Shown here piece after piece: positions 51,938 to 61,716 of a stretch of 64,000 nt of DNA. Positions within the stretch are counted from its first letter, which is position 1; every line of letters begins with the position of its first letter. The stretch comes from Paenibacillus sp. LHD-38 (GTDB taxonomy: Bacteria; Bacillota; Bacilli; Paenibacillales; Paenibacillaceae): assembly GCF_031157315.1 (NCBI RefSeq), contig NZ_JAVIFU010000007.1, positions 124,001-188,000 of the forward strand, given 5' to 3'. A program made the position numbers and the translations under genes. The notes under the pieces are model-generated. The model was not told where the DNA came from and ran no database searches. It was given only the letters and a program-made list of their open reading frames with translations.

Positions 51938-52825
51938 TTATAGATCCGTTTCTTTGCTTTGGAATCTGAATTGAACTAGCGTAATAATAATGATTGCGAT
52001 AAACAGGACAAACGATCCCGCTGCCGCGTATCCGAAGTTGCTAAGCTGGAATCCGTTGCGGTAAATGAACAACGCTACGGATGTCGTACTGTCGAGCGGG
52101 CCGCCGTTTGTCATAATGAATGGCTCCTCGAAAAATTGCAGCCAGCCGATCATCGTCGTGATCGATACGAAGAAGATCGCGAAGCGAAGCATTGGAATTG
52201 TAATATGGATAAGCTGCTTCCATGTGCTTGCGCCATCGAGCTGAGCTGCCTCGTAGTAAGATTTCGGAATGCCTTGCAGAGCAGCGATAAAGATGATCAT
52301 ATTTAGACCGATCCCTCTCCATACCGCCATCAGAATAAGCGATACCTTGGCCATAATCGGATCTTGAAGCCAAGGGACGGCAGGCAGGTTGATCGAATCG
52401 AGGACATAATTGAGTAGACCAAATGCAGGGTTGTAGAGAAAACCCCATACGACCGCAACTGCAACAACGTTCGTAACCGAAGGCATGTAATAAATAACGC
52501 GGAAAGCTTTGAACACACGGTTCGCGCCGAAATTAATCATGATCGCAATAGCGAGCGAGCATAAGATGACGAGGGGAACCCCGATAATAACGTAAAACAA
52601 CGTATTCAAAATGGCTTTTACAAAAACAGGATCAGCCAGCACGTCTACATAGTTTTTGAATCCGACGAATGAAATATTGGACCAATCAGCGAGGCCCGCC
52701 AAGTCCATATTCGTAAAGCTTATTATCAAAGCCACGAGGATCGGCAATAACGAGAATAAGGTAAGTAAAATAAGCGTTGGAGCGATAAAGAAATACGGTG
52801 CCTTGCTCTGGGAGATCCCTTTCAT
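51938..52825 (-). CDS. ABC permease MalF type, sophorooligosaccharide locus
   Basis: A 295-residue permease; ATG 52825 follows GGAAGGG, and the 12 earlier codons of the frame lie before the ribosome site. EAA loop YEAAQLDGASTWKQLIHITI and Pro-Met. Six helices. 19 bases before the MalG-type gene. A gap of 96 bases separates it from the binding-protein stop, but no terminator is seen there, so one transcript is likely. Confidence 0.9.
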   Translation of the reverse strand: MKGISQSKAPYFFIAPTLILLTLFSLLPILVALIISFTNMDLAGLADWSNISFVGFKNYVDVLADPVFVKAILNTLFYVIIGVPLVILCSLAIAIMINFGANRVFKAFRVIYYMPSVTNVVAVAVVWGFLYNPAFGLLNYVLDSINLPAVPWLQDPIMAKVSLILMAVWRGIGLNMIIFIAALQGIPKSYYEAAQLDGASTWKQLIHITIPMLRFAIFFVSITTMIGWLQFFEEPFIMTNGGPLDSTTSVALFIYRNGFQLSNFGYAAAGSFVLFIAIIIITLVQFRFQSKETDL

Positions 52826-52921
52826 ATACGACCCTTCCTTTGCTATGAGCGCAAGCTTCATCCATTCCTAATGGAACCGGCAGCGGCTCCGTTTCAGGTG
52901 CGCTGCCGACACTAGCGATCA

Positions 52922-54166
52922 TTATTTATTCAAAATTTGCTCGGATTTAGCGTTGAAGCTGTCCAGTTCCTCTTGTACTTCTGCCTTGCCGCGATAGATT
53001 TTCTCGAACGTGGAAAGAACGTTTTGTGCGATTTCTTCCCACGCCTTAATTACCGGCATTGGCTCCGAGTTATTCATTTGCTCTCCAATGACTTTCAAGT
53101 TAGGGTCAGTCGTCAAAGCTTCGTCTTCCCAAGCTTTCTTCGTGGAAGGAAGGGAGTTCGACAGCTCCAGCCATTTCAACTGCGTCTCAGGCTTGCTCAT
53201 GTAAGCTAGAAATTTCAAAGCTTCTTCTTTGTGCTCTGTATATTGGAATACGGACAAGTTAGAGCCGCCTAGGGAAGATAAGTTGTTCACTTTTTTAGGA
53301 AGCACGGCTGTAGCCCATTTGCCTTTAAGTTCAGGAGCTTGGTCGTTGATTAGTTTAATCATCCATGGGCCGCTTATGAACATGGGCAGAATGCCATCGC
53401 CCTTGAACGCAGGGATGATGTCCATGCCAAGATCAATCGGTGCAGAGCCGTCTTTGAAGAAGCTGTTCAAGTAGTTGACCGCTTCAACGAACTCCGGTTG
53501 GTTGAATAACGGCTTATTATTCTCGATAAGCTTCGAGCCGTTTTGACGCGCAAACATGAATAGAAGCGATTGCTCGTTTACATCAAGGCTGATGCCGTAC
53601 TTGTTTTTACCGCGAGCTTTAAGCTTGGTCGCTGCATCCTTAAGCTCGTCCCACGTTTGCGGCGCTTGATCATAGCCGGCTTCCTTCAGCAGGTCTGTAC
53701 GGTAGTAAAGTACGCGAGTGTCGATATACCAAGGCACGCCGACAGTAGTATTTTCGTATTTGGTCGTTGAAATCGATCCGGGAAAGAAATTCTCTTCAGC
53801 TAGCTCTGGATATTGCTCGACGTAAGGAGTCAGGTCCATAAGCGCCTTGGCGGAGCCGAATTCAGGTATCCAAGTCGTACCCATTTGAAGCACATCCGGT
53901 CCTTTCTTGGAAGCGACCGCCGTCAAAAGCTTATCATGCGCCGTATCCCAAGGAAGTGCCTGTACATTGACTTTAATGTTAGGATTCTCGCTTTCGAATT
54001 GCTCAGCAATTTTCGGCAAAGCTTTTGCTTCTTCACCCATGCCCCATACGTTGATCGTTACTTTGCTGTCAGCGGCTTTGTCGTTGCCGTTGCCTCCGCA
54101 CGCAGTGAGTGCTCCGATAAGCAGCATAGAGCTGGCTAGTACGGTTGCTACCGATTTTTTAAACAT
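52922..54166 (-). CDS. sugar-binding lipoprotein, probable sophorooligosaccharide receptor
   Basis: A 414-residue lipoprotein: signal peptide with lipobox LTAC at about residue 23, then the standard cluster-B sugar-binding fold (VTINVWGMGEEAKAL, FEKIYRGKAEVQEELD end). GGGAGG precedes ATG 54166. It is divergent from the GH3/GH94 genes and shares the operator-rich region. Its position matches the SO-binding protein of Listeria innocua, which takes up beta-1,2-glucans; specificity here is inferred from that synteny. Confidence 0.88.
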   Translation of the reverse strand: MFKKSVATVLASSMLLIGALTACGGNGNDKAADSKVTINVWGMGEEAKALPKIAEQFESENPNIKVNVQALPWDTAHDKLLTAVASKKGPDVLQMGTTWIPEFGSAKALMDLTPYVEQYPELAEENFFPGSISTTKYENTTVGVPWYIDTRVLYYRTDLLKEAGYDQAPQTWDELKDAATKLKARGKNKYGISLDVNEQSLLFMFARQNGSKLIENNKPLFNQPEFVEAVNYLNSFFKDGSAPIDLGMDIIPAFKGDGILPMFISGPWMIKLINDQAPELKGKWATAVLPKKVNNLSSLGGSNLSVFQYTEHKEEALKFLAYMSKPETQLKWLELSNSLPSTKKAWEDEALTTDPNLKVIGEQMNNSEPMPVIKAWEEIAQNVLSTFEKIYRGKAEVQEELDSFNAKSEQILNK

Positions 54167-54347
54167 AAAATATTCCTCCCGAGTAAATGATTCTAATAAG
54201 TACTATGCAGTGAATATGTGCAAGTTATGCACGAAATCGGTTGTCGTTTCAGCCATATTGCTGAATAGGACAAGCAGGATACTGCTTAAGCACCTCCTAA
54301 AGCAAAAACGTTCGCCACATGTATTTCGAATTTCTTTTTGATGTGGT

Positions 54348-54357
54348 GAAACGTTTC
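54348..54357. promoter_or_regulatory. LacI-type operator O4
   Basis: GAAACGTTTC between the divergent binding-protein and GH3 genes, nearer to the former (about 180 bases from its start). Confidence 0.78.
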
Positions 54358-54411
54358 TATGATCGAAATAATTCCCCATGAATAGCTTGCAATCCAGTCG
54401 ATAATTGAGTT

Positions 54412-54425
54412 TCGAAACGTTTCGA
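54412..54425. promoter_or_regulatory. LacI-type operator O5
   Basis: TCGAAACGTTTCGA, palindrome like O1, in the centre of the intergenic region. Confidence 0.8.
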
Positions 54426-54516
54426 CATCATTATAGATCAAACTGTAATCGTATTCAACCCCTTTTTATTTAACGGAAATAGTCATTTAATGGTAAAAAT
54501 CGATATGAATCAGTCA

Positions 54517-54573
54517 TTGACGACTCTTTTTTAATTGTTTATAATCCAGATTAGGTTTCAATAGAAACGTTTC
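54517..54573 (+). promoter_or_regulatory. GH3 promoter with downstream operator O6
   Basis: TTGACG (54517-54522), 17 bases, TATAAT (54540-54545): a near-consensus sigma-A promoter. GAAACGTTTC at 54564-54573 lies about 12 bases after the expected transcription start, so a bound repressor would block transcription. The remainder of the 522-base gap 54167-54688 shows no genes. Confidence 0.85.
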
Positions 54574-54688
54574 GATTGTATTGATGATTGGGTATTACAC
54601 GTTTTTTGTTGTAAAGACAGCAGGACCTGCAAACATTAAAGATAAGAATGATAGATATGATCGGATACAACGAGGGAGGAACACGGAT

Positions 54689-56845
54689 ATGGTGAAGCAA
54701 CCTGCGGAACTTCTAGAGCTCATGACGTTTGAGGAGAAGGTTGGACAGCTGCTGCAGCTGGCGGCTCCTTTCTTTCAAGGTGCGGATGGACAAATAACAG
54801 GGCCGATGGCGGAGATGGGCATAACGGAGGATACGGTACGCAATACGGGCTCGGTGCTCGGCTTAACTGGGGCTGATGATGTCATTAATGTCCAGAAACA
54901 GCATTTGGCGACCAATCGCCTGGGTATACCTCTGCTCGTAATGGCAGATATCGTACACGGCTACAAAACGATCTTCCCTGTTCCGCTGGCGATCGGCTGC
55001 TCATGGGATTTGGAGCTGGCTGAGCAAAGCGCGGAGATTGCTGCCAAGGAAGCGGCGGCGGCTGGCGTACATGTCACGTTCGCTCCGATGGTCGATCTCG
55101 TGCGCGACCCAAGATGGGGCAGAGTGATGGAATCGACCGGTGAGGACCCTTATTTGAACAGCGAGTTTGCGAGAGCATTCGTAAGAGGCTTCCAAGGGAA
55201 GGATCTTGTAAATGATGTCAGCCGCGTCGCTGCCTGCGTGAAGCACTTTGCTGCATATGGAGCTGCGGAGGGCGGACGCGATTATAACACGGTCGATCTT
55301 TCCGAGCGTCAGCTTCGCGAGTTTTATTTGCCTTCCTATAAAGCGGCGCTGGATGAAGGCTGTGAGATGGTCATGACGGCATTCAATACAGTGGACGGCA
55401 TACCGGCTACAGGTAACAAATGGCTCATGCGTGATCTGCTTCGCGGGGAATGGGCGTTTGACGGCGTCATGATCTCCGATTGGGGCGCGGTAAAAGAGTT
55501 GATCCCGCATGGCGTTGCGGCGGATGAGGCTGAAGCGGCGATGAAAGCGCTCAGAGCGGGCGTAGATATCGAGATGATGACAACCTGTTACGCCGATCAT
55601 CTAAAGCATCTTGTTGAGTCGAACGAGATTGACGAAGCGCTGATCGATGAAGCTGTGCTGCGTATTCTGGAGCTTAAACAAAAGCTTGGTTTATTCGAAC
55701 AGCCATTCCGCGGCGCGAATGCGGAGTTTGAGCAGGAAATCGTTGGCTCGGCAGCCCACCTGAAGGCTTCGCACGAGCTGGCGCTTAAATCATGTGTGCT
55801 CTTGAAAAATGATGCCTTACTCCCGCTTGGACGTGAACAGAAAATCGCATTAATCGGCCCGTTTGCGGCTAACGGCGATATTCTTGGTCCTTGGTCTTGG
55901 CTTGGCTCCAAAGACGAGGCTATTCAGCTTGCAGCAGGTATCGGGAGCAAGATAGATGCGTCACTGTTGTCTGTGGCAGAGGGCTGCGGCATCGAAACGG
56001 CGACAGATGAGCAGTGGCAAGCGGCGCTTGCAGCGGCAGGTAATGCGGATGTCCTTGTGCTGGCACTGGGCGAGCATTCCGATATGAGCGGGGAAGCGGG
56101 AAGCAGGTCCAATATCCAGCTGCCGCAGGTTCAGCTTGAGCTGGTTGCTAAGCTGAAGCAGTTCGGCAAGCCGATGGTCGCTGTCTTATTCAACGGGCGT
56201 CCACTTGATCTGCACAGCGTTATCGATCAAGCAGACGCGGTGCTGGAAGCTTGGTTCCCAGGAACAGAAGGGGGCGCAGCTATTGCGGAGCTGCTGTTCG
56301 GTGAATCTGAGCCAACCGGAAGGCTAACGATGTCATTTCCTTATTCCGTCGGCCAAGTGCCGGTCTATTATAACCGATTCAATACCGGCCGCCCGCAGGG
56401 CGCTCCGGATGCGCAGGTGAGATACGTATCGCAATATTTGGACATTCCGAATGAGCCGATGTTGCCGTTTGGCTACGGGCTAGGGTATACGACATTTGAA
56501 TACAGCGAAGCGGTGATGGCTGTGGATACGATGAGTACTTCGGAACCATTGCATGTAAACATAACCGTAACGAACACGGGGGATCGCGCTGGCGAGGATA
56601 CCGTGCAGCTGTACGTACGGGACATGGCGGGCGATGTCGTTCGTCCGCTGCAGGAGCTGAAAACATTCCGCAAGGTTATGCTGCAGCCGGGCGAGAGCAA
56701 AGAAATCTCCTTCACGCTGGAGGAGAAGCAGCTGCGCTATTATCATGCTGATCTTACCTTTGCCAGCGATCCTGGCGATTTTGAACTTTATATCGGTCCT
56801 AATAGCCGGGATGTAACGGCGCTTAAATTCAAACTAAGCAAATAG
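54689..56845 (+). CDS. GH3 beta-glucosidase
   Basis: A 718-residue cytosolic enzyme; ATG 54689 follows GGGAGGA, and the 36 codons before it read through the leader. GH3 domains: TIM-like barrel with FAPMVDLVRDPRWGR (~130-145), KHFAAYG (~185) and the nucleophile Asp in VMISDWGAV (~266); the alpha/beta sandwich; and an FN3-like C-terminal domain (VTNTGDRAGEDTVQLYV). No signal peptide. It presumably cleaves short beta-1,2-glucosides such as sophorose left by the phosphorylase. The GH94 gene follows 16 bases later. Layout as in Listeria lin1840-lin1839. Confidence 0.92.
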   Translation: MVKQPAELLELMTFEEKVGQLLQLAAPFFQGADGQITGPMAEMGITEDTVRNTGSVLGLTGADDVINVQKQHLATNRLGIPLLVMADIVHGYKTIFPVPLAIGCSWDLELAEQSAEIAAKEAAAAGVHVTFAPMVDLVRDPRWGRVMESTGEDPYLNSEFARAFVRGFQGKDLVNDVSRVAACVKHFAAYGAAEGGRDYNTVDLSERQLREFYLPSYKAALDEGCEMVMTAFNTVDGIPATGNKWLMRDLLRGEWAFDGVMISDWGAVKELIPHGVAADEAEAAMKALRAGVDIEMMTTCYADHLKHLVESNEIDEALIDEAVLRILELKQKLGLFEQPFRGANAEFEQEIVGSAAHLKASHELALKSCVLLKNDALLPLGREQKIALIGPFAANGDILGPWSWLGSKDEAIQLAAGIGSKIDASLLSVAEGCGIETATDEQWQAALAAAGNADVLVLALGEHSDMSGEAGSRSNIQLPQVQLELVAKLKQFGKPMVAVLFNGRPLDLHSVIDQADAVLEAWFPGTEGGAAIAELLFGESEPTGRLTMSFPYSVGQVPVYYNRFNTGRPQGAPDAQVRYVSQYLDIPNEPMLPFGYGLGYTTFEYSEAVMAVDTMSTSEPLHVNITVTNTGDRAGEDTVQLYVRDMAGDVVRPLQELKTFRKVMLQPGESKEISFTLEEKQLRYYHADLTFASDPGDFELYIGPNSRDVTALKFKLSK

Positions 56846-56861
56846 AAAGGCAGTGAGAAGC

Positions 56862-59800
56862 ATGAAAGCTCTAATCGATACGCATAAGGCGATGGATTTG
56901 GTACAGATAAAAGCGGGAGAGCTAACGTTTGATTTTCTAAGCAGCGGGGATCTCTCGAGAGCCGTTCATCAAGGAACGATGCTTAATCAAGTGGTATCGA
57001 ATTCTGTTGACGGATCGCTTAACAACATATATTTACGCATGCATAGCGCAGAAGGCATTTCTTACAAGCCGTTGCTTGGCATTCGTTCATCGAGCCGGAT
57101 GTCGACTGCGGGCGGACGCCTGTTATTTGAGGGGACAGCGTTTGGCGGCATCTCCTACCGCGTTGTATTCACAGCGACAAAGCATGGCATCTGGTTCTGG
57201 GATGTAACGGTTGATTCGCATGGAAGAGAAGCGAAGATCGATATCATTTATGGTCAGGATATTGGTCTCGCAGATATCGGCGCGGTACGGACAAACGAGG
57301 CTTATATGTCGCAGTATGTCGATCATAAGGCGTTTAAAGACGAGGAACAAGGCTATGTGCTGTGCTTCCGTCAGAATCAGCCGATGCAAGGCGGCGCATT
57401 TCCTTATATGCAGCATGGCTCGCTTACGGGTGCGGATGGCTATTCGACGGATGGATTCCAATTCTTCGGCATCAGCTATAAGGAAACGGATGTGCCTGAA
57501 GCTCTTGGCAAGCCTAAGCTAGCGAATGAAGTATACCAATACGAATTCGGATATGCGGCGCTGCAATCGGAACTTACCCAGCTTAAGGGGGAAGCGCGCT
57601 TCGTATTTTACGGCTTGTTCAAGGCGAATCATCCTTCTGCTGTCGATTCGTTGGCATTCGGCTCGGAAGTTCGGAGCGCTTGGGAAGAGGTTGAACGCAC
57701 CAAAGAAGCTGATCTTGCAGTTGCTTCTGAGCCTGCAGTTAAAGTTGAGTTCGCAGCATCCATCGGTTCACCGTTACATACGGCATCGATGACTACAGCG
57801 GAGATTGACGCCTATTTCCCTCTCCGTCATCAAGAGGAATGGCAGGATGGCAAGCTGCTTTCCTTCTTCACCGACAGCCATGAGCATGTCGTGCTGAAGG
57901 AGAAGGAGCTGCTAGTGGAGCGTCCGCATGGTCATATTCTGATGTCCGGCGGCAACGACAAGTTGACTGAGAACGTAATGACTACAACTTCATATATGTA
58001 TGGTATTTTTAACTCGCAGCTGTTAACAGGAAATACGAACTTCCATAAGATGCTTACAAATGCCCGCAGCGCTCTGAATACGCTCAAGACATCGGGTCAG
58101 CGCATCTATGTTGAGCTGGAAGGAACGTACCGCCTGCTCACGATGCCTTCGATGTTCGAGATCGGGTTCAACTATGCCCGTTGGTATTACAAAATGGCAG
58201 ACGATACGCTTATGATTACGAATTTTACGACAGTCGATACGCCTGAGGTACGTCTCCATTTGCGTTCGGTTAACGGGAAAGCTTATCGCTGCCTCGTTAC
58301 GAACCAAGTGTCGATGAACAACAATGAATATGAGCTTCCATTCCATATGGAGCAAGCAGATGGCGTGCTTACGTTTAAGGCAAACCATGAATCGATCAGT
58401 TCATCCGTCTTCCCTGATCTGCAATACCGGATGACTGTTGACGGAGCGGACATGACAACAGGCGATGAAAGCTTGCTTATCAGCGGCGTTAAGCCTCGGG
58501 CAGCTTCATTAGTGGTTCTTTTGCTCGGCGCGAGCGCAGAATGGACGATTACCATGCAAGGACTCTTGCATGGTGAGGATCTGCCGTTCACAGAACGGAA
58601 ATCGGAGCTGGAAATCGAGCGTTACCGTGAATTTTTCCGGAATGTAATGAACGGCTTCCGCTTATCAGGGGAGGGAACTGCTGAAGCTGCGGCTGAGCTT
58701 GACAAAGTGAACGCGTTGGCATGGTGGTACACGCACAATATGCTCGTCCATTATTCCGTTCCGCACGGATTGGAACAATACGGCGGCGCAGCGTGGGGAA
58801 CGCGTGACGTCTGTCAGGGGCCGACGGAATATTTCATGGCGATGCGCAAATACGAACAGGTTGCGGAAATTCTTAAGACCGTTTATTCGCATCAATATGA
58901 GGATGACGGCAATTGGCCGCAATGGTTCATGTTCGACCGGTACTTCCGCATTCAGCAGGAAGAGAGTCATGGCGATATTATTGTCTGGCCGCTTAAGGTG
59001 CTGGGCGATTACCTCGCTGCGACGAAGGATTACAGCATTTTGCAGGAACGCGTTCCTTATACGGTACGCCACAAGGGTGAATTTACGACGGAATCGGCAA
59101 CGCTGCTTGAGCATGCGCTGAAGGAAATTGCTTATATGAAGGATCACTTCCTGCATGACACGCATTTGTCTTCATATGGCGACGGCGATTGGGATGACAC
59201 ACTTCAACCGGCAAATGCGCAGTTGAAGCAATATATGGTCAGCAGCTGGACCGTAGCGCTGACGTATCAGGTTATTGCGCAGTTTGGACGAGTGATGGAG
59301 TCCGTAGATGAGGTGCAGGCAGCCGAGCTTACGGAGCTGGCATCCGCGATCAAAGAAGATTTCAACCGGTATATGCTTCAGCAAGATGTTATTCCAGGCT
59401 TTGTTTATATGGAGAAGCCGGGCGATGCGAAGCTGATGCTTCACCCTACGGATACGACTACAGGCATTCAATACCGACTGCTCCCAATGACGCGCAGCAT
59501 GATCAGCGAGCTGCTGACAGAGGAGCAAGCGGCGGAGCATTACCGCATTATTAAAGAGCAGCTGTATTGCCCGGATGGCGTGCGGCTCATGGATCGCCCT
59601 GCGCAGTATGCGGGTGGCGTAAGCACGAACTTCAAGCGAGCGGAGCAGGCAGCGAACTTCGGCCGGGAGGTTGGTTTGCAATACGTGCATGCTCATATAC
59701 GTTATGTAGAGGCAATGGCGAAGCTGGGCAAGACCGATGAAGTGTGGCAAAGCCTACTGATGATTAATCCAGTCGGCCTGCGCGATGTCGTGCCAAATGC

Positions 59801-60254
59801 AGAGCTGCGCCAAAGCAACTCGTATTTCAGCAGCTCGGATGGTAAATTCAATAACCGTTATGAGGCGCAGGAGCGCTTCGGCGAGCTGCGTGAAGGTACA
59901 GTGCCGGTTAAGGGCGGCTGGCGGATTTATTCAAGCGGCCCCGGCATTTATATGAACCAATTGATTTCGAATGCACTCGGCATTCGTCAATCAGAGGGCG
60001 AGATGGTCATCGATCCGATTCTGCCTGCCAAGCTTGATGGCATGCAATTCGAATTCATGTGGAACGGCTTGCCGATTACCTTCGTCTATCGCCTCAGCGA
60101 TGCGAAGCAGATAACAAAAATAACGATTAACGGCAGGGAGATGCCGCTAATACCGTCAGCTAACCGCTATCGTACAGGCGGTATTCAAATTCCAGGCGAG
60201 CAATTGAAAGAAAGCCTAGCTGCAGCATCGAACCGGATAGAAATATTTATGTAA
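56862..60254 (+). CDS. GH94-type phosphorylase, probably 1,2-beta-oligoglucan phosphorylase
   Basis: A 1,130-residue cytosolic enzyme, the size of the Listeria 1,2-beta-oligoglucan phosphorylase and longer than the ~800 residues of cellobiose phosphorylases. It has an N-terminal beta-sandwich (residues ~1-550, with YGQDIGLADIGAVRTNEAYM-like start of the acceptor part) and a C-terminal alpha/alpha barrel: GTRDVCQGPTEYF near 650, GDGDWDDTLQP near 775 bearing the general acid Asp, and NPVGLRDVVPNAELRQSNSY. It phosphorolyses beta-1,2-glucans to glucose 1-phosphate. ATG 56862 is used; GTG 56853 is too near the ribosome site. Specificity is inferred from size and gene order, not proven. Confidence 0.85.
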   Translation: MKALIDTHKAMDLVQIKAGELTFDFLSSGDLSRAVHQGTMLNQVVSNSVDGSLNNIYLRMHSAEGISYKPLLGIRSSSRMSTAGGRLLFEGTAFGGISYRVVFTATKHGIWFWDVTVDSHGREAKIDIIYGQDIGLADIGAVRTNEAYMSQYVDHKAFKDEEQGYVLCFRQNQPMQGGAFPYMQHGSLTGADGYSTDGFQFFGISYKETDVPEALGKPKLANEVYQYEFGYAALQSELTQLKGEARFVFYGLFKANHPSAVDSLAFGSEVRSAWEEVERTKEADLAVASEPAVKVEFAASIGSPLHTASMTTAEIDAYFPLRHQEEWQDGKLLSFFTDSHEHVVLKEKELLVERPHGHILMSGGNDKLTENVMTTTSYMYGIFNSQLLTGNTNFHKMLTNARSALNTLKTSGQRIYVELEGTYRLLTMPSMFEIGFNYARWYYKMADDTLMITNFTTVDTPEVRLHLRSVNGKAYRCLVTNQVSMNNNEYELPFHMEQADGVLTFKANHESISSSVFPDLQYRMTVDGADMTTGDESLLISGVKPRAASLVVLLLGASAEWTITMQGLLHGEDLPFTERKSELEIERYREFFRNVMNGFRLSGEGTAEAAAELDKVNALAWWYTHNMLVHYSVPHGLEQYGGAAWGTRDVCQGPTEYFMAMRKYEQVAEILKTVYSHQYEDDGNWPQWFMFDRYFRIQQEESHGDIIVWPLKVLGDYLAATKDYSILQERVPYTVRHKGEFTTESATLLEHALKEIAYMKDHFLHDTHLSSYGDGDWDDTLQPANAQLKQYMVSSWTVALTYQVIAQFGRVMESVDEVQAAELTELASAIKEDFNRYMLQQDVIPGFVYMEKPGDAKLMLHPTDTTTGIQYRLLPMTRSMISELLTEEQAAEHYRIIKEQLYCPDGVRLMDRPAQYAGGVSTNFKRAEQAANFGREVGLQYVHAHIRYVEAMAKLGKTDEVWQSLLMINPVGLRDVVPNAELRQSNSYFSSSDGKFNNRYEAQERFGELREGTVPVKGGWRIYSSGPGIYMNQLISNALGIRQSEGEMVIDPILPAKLDGMQFEFMWNGLPITFVYRLSDAKQITKITINGREMPLIPSANRYRTGGIQIPGEQLKESLAAASNRIEIFM

Positions 60255-60259
60255 GAAGC

Positions 60260-60289
60260 AGACTGGCGGTATCCAAGAACCGCCAGTCT
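60260..60289 (+). terminator. Rho-independent terminator after GH94
   Basis: 11-bp stem AGACTGGCGGT / ACCGCCAGTCT with an 8-base loop and a short T-run. A TATAAT for the next gene lies at 60296-60301. Confidence 0.8.
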
Positions 60290-60332
60290 TTGTGATATAA
60301 TGATTGAACAATGATAGATAGGAGCGAGTGCT

Positions 60333-61316
60333 GTGGTTAGTATTAAAGATATCGCTAAACAAGCGAGGGTCTCGATCTCGACCGTATCTTATGCGCTTAA
60401 CGGCAGCCCCAAGGTGACAGACGAGACGACGGCAAGAATACTTGCTATTGCCAAGGAATTGAATTATGTCCCGAACGCTGCTGCAAGATCGCTCAAGACG
60501 AGGGAAACGAAAATTATCGGTGTCTTTCTTACCGACTTCAGCGGCGCGTTCTATGGCGATCTCTTGCAAGGAACAAAGGAGATTTTGACGCAAAAGGGCT
60601 ACGACCTTATTGTATGCAGCGGCAAGCAGTCCCATCGGATGTTGCCTGAGCGCATGATCGACGGAGCCATTGTATTGGACGAGACATTCGGCAGCGAAGA
60701 GCTGATGAGCTATGCAAATCGCGGGCATAAGCTCGTTGTGCTGGATCGAGAGCTTTCGCATCCGAATATCAATCAGGTTCTGCTCGACAACAAAGCGGGA
60801 GCTATGCTGGCAGCGGAATATCTTATCGAGCAAGGGCACCGAACGCTTTACGTCGTAACGGGACCTAACGGCTCGTATGATTCGAAGCAGCGGCTGCAAG
60901 CAGTCACGCAAGCGGTAGAGCGGACAGCTGGCGTTAAGCTTACCATCATCGAAGGCGACTTCAATAAGTCGGCGGGGGAGCGGGCAGCCGCGAGAATAAT
61001 GGCGGAAAGCAGCGGCAGTTCAGTCTCCACAGCAGTGTTTTGCTTTAATGATGAGATGGCGATCGGCATGTTTAATTATTTGGCGGGGAACCATCCGAAC
61101 ATTCGGATCGGGGAACAAATTCATATCGTTGGCTTCGATAACATGGAGCTGGCTTCGTATACGCAGCCGCGCCTATCTACGATTGATTATTCGAAGCGCA
61201 AATGGGGCGCGCTTGCTGCCGAGCAGCTGATCAAGCTTATAAACGGCGATTCGGTGGAGAATGAACGGATATATGTTACGCTGATCAAAGGAAATTCAGT
61301 CAAAGCGGCTAAGTAA
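60333..61316 (+). CDS. LacI-family regulator (second), beta-glucan locus
   Basis: A 327-residue regulator with GTG start and AGGAG. HTH SIKDIAKQARVSISTVSYAL at residues 3-22, core domain with VLLDNKAGAMLAAEYLIEQGH-like sequence and FCFNDEMAIGMFNY. It ends the locus, and its recognition segment is identical to that of the LacI protein at 48094, so both could bind GAAACGTTTC sites. The ligand may be sophorose or an oligoglucan. Confidence 0.9.
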   Translation: MVSIKDIAKQARVSISTVSYALNGSPKVTDETTARILAIAKELNYVPNAAARSLKTRETKIIGVFLTDFSGAFYGDLLQGTKEILTQKGYDLIVCSGKQSHRMLPERMIDGAIVLDETFGSEELMSYANRGHKLVVLDRELSHPNINQVLLDNKAGAMLAAEYLIEQGHRTLYVVTGPNGSYDSKQRLQAVTQAVERTAGVKLTIIEGDFNKSAGERAAARIMAESSGSSVSTAVFCFNDEMAIGMFNYLAGNHPNIRIGEQIHIVGFDNMELASYTQPRLSTIDYSKRKWGALAAEQLIKLINGDSVENERIYVTLIKGNSVKAAK

Positions 61317-61340
61317 AACAAAAAAGCAGTAAATGAACGA

Positions 61341-61378
61341 AGAGACTCTCTATCCTTAAGATAGGGAATCTCTATTTT
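61341..61378 (+). terminator. Rho-independent terminator
   Basis: 14-bp imperfect stem AGAGACTCTCTATC / GATAGGGAATCTCT, 5-base loop, then T-run ATTTTTG. Ends the second lacI gene. Confidence 0.8.
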
Positions 61379-61436
61379 TGTTTATATATAAGAATTTATA
61401 AGTTTTCACATTATAAATGTGCTTATATATCTCCGC

Positions 61437-61485
61437 GAAACGATAGCTTTTGCCACTGAGGACGGCGACAGCCGTTTACGCTTGA
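61437..61485 (+). repeat. REP-like intergenic element, copy 2
   Basis: GAAACGATAGCTTTTG ... GCCGTTTACGCTTGA, like copy 1 at 47976. GAAACG...CGTTT ends are complementary. The interval 61379-61569 has no other feature. Confidence 0.55.
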
Positions 61486-61569
61486 TTCGCTTAGAGCTAT
61501 TTTCAATGTCCGAGTTTCGCTTTTCTATCCGTTGCTATCCGTGCTTATGAATCTCGAAGATGGTAACCG

Positions 61570-61636
61570 TTGACAATGTTTACAAAGTAGTTCTATACTT
61601 TAAGTTCCATTTATGAAACCCATTTCATAAATGGAA
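61570..61636 (+). promoter_or_regulatory. lacI (third) promoter and 32-bp operator
   Basis: TTGACA (61570-61575), 18 bases, TATACT (61594-61599). Directly behind, TTCCATTTATGAAA and TTTCATAAATGGAA (61605-61618, 61623-61636) form a perfect 14-bp dyad around CCCA, covering the transcription start. This is a strong autoregulatory operator; its centre recurs at 62934. Confidence 0.85.
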
Positions 61637-61716
61637 GATGGGTGCAATGCATTACATAACATGTCTGATTTTGCTATAATAATCCGAGACATGAAAGTAG
61701 GAAGGAAGCGTTTAGC

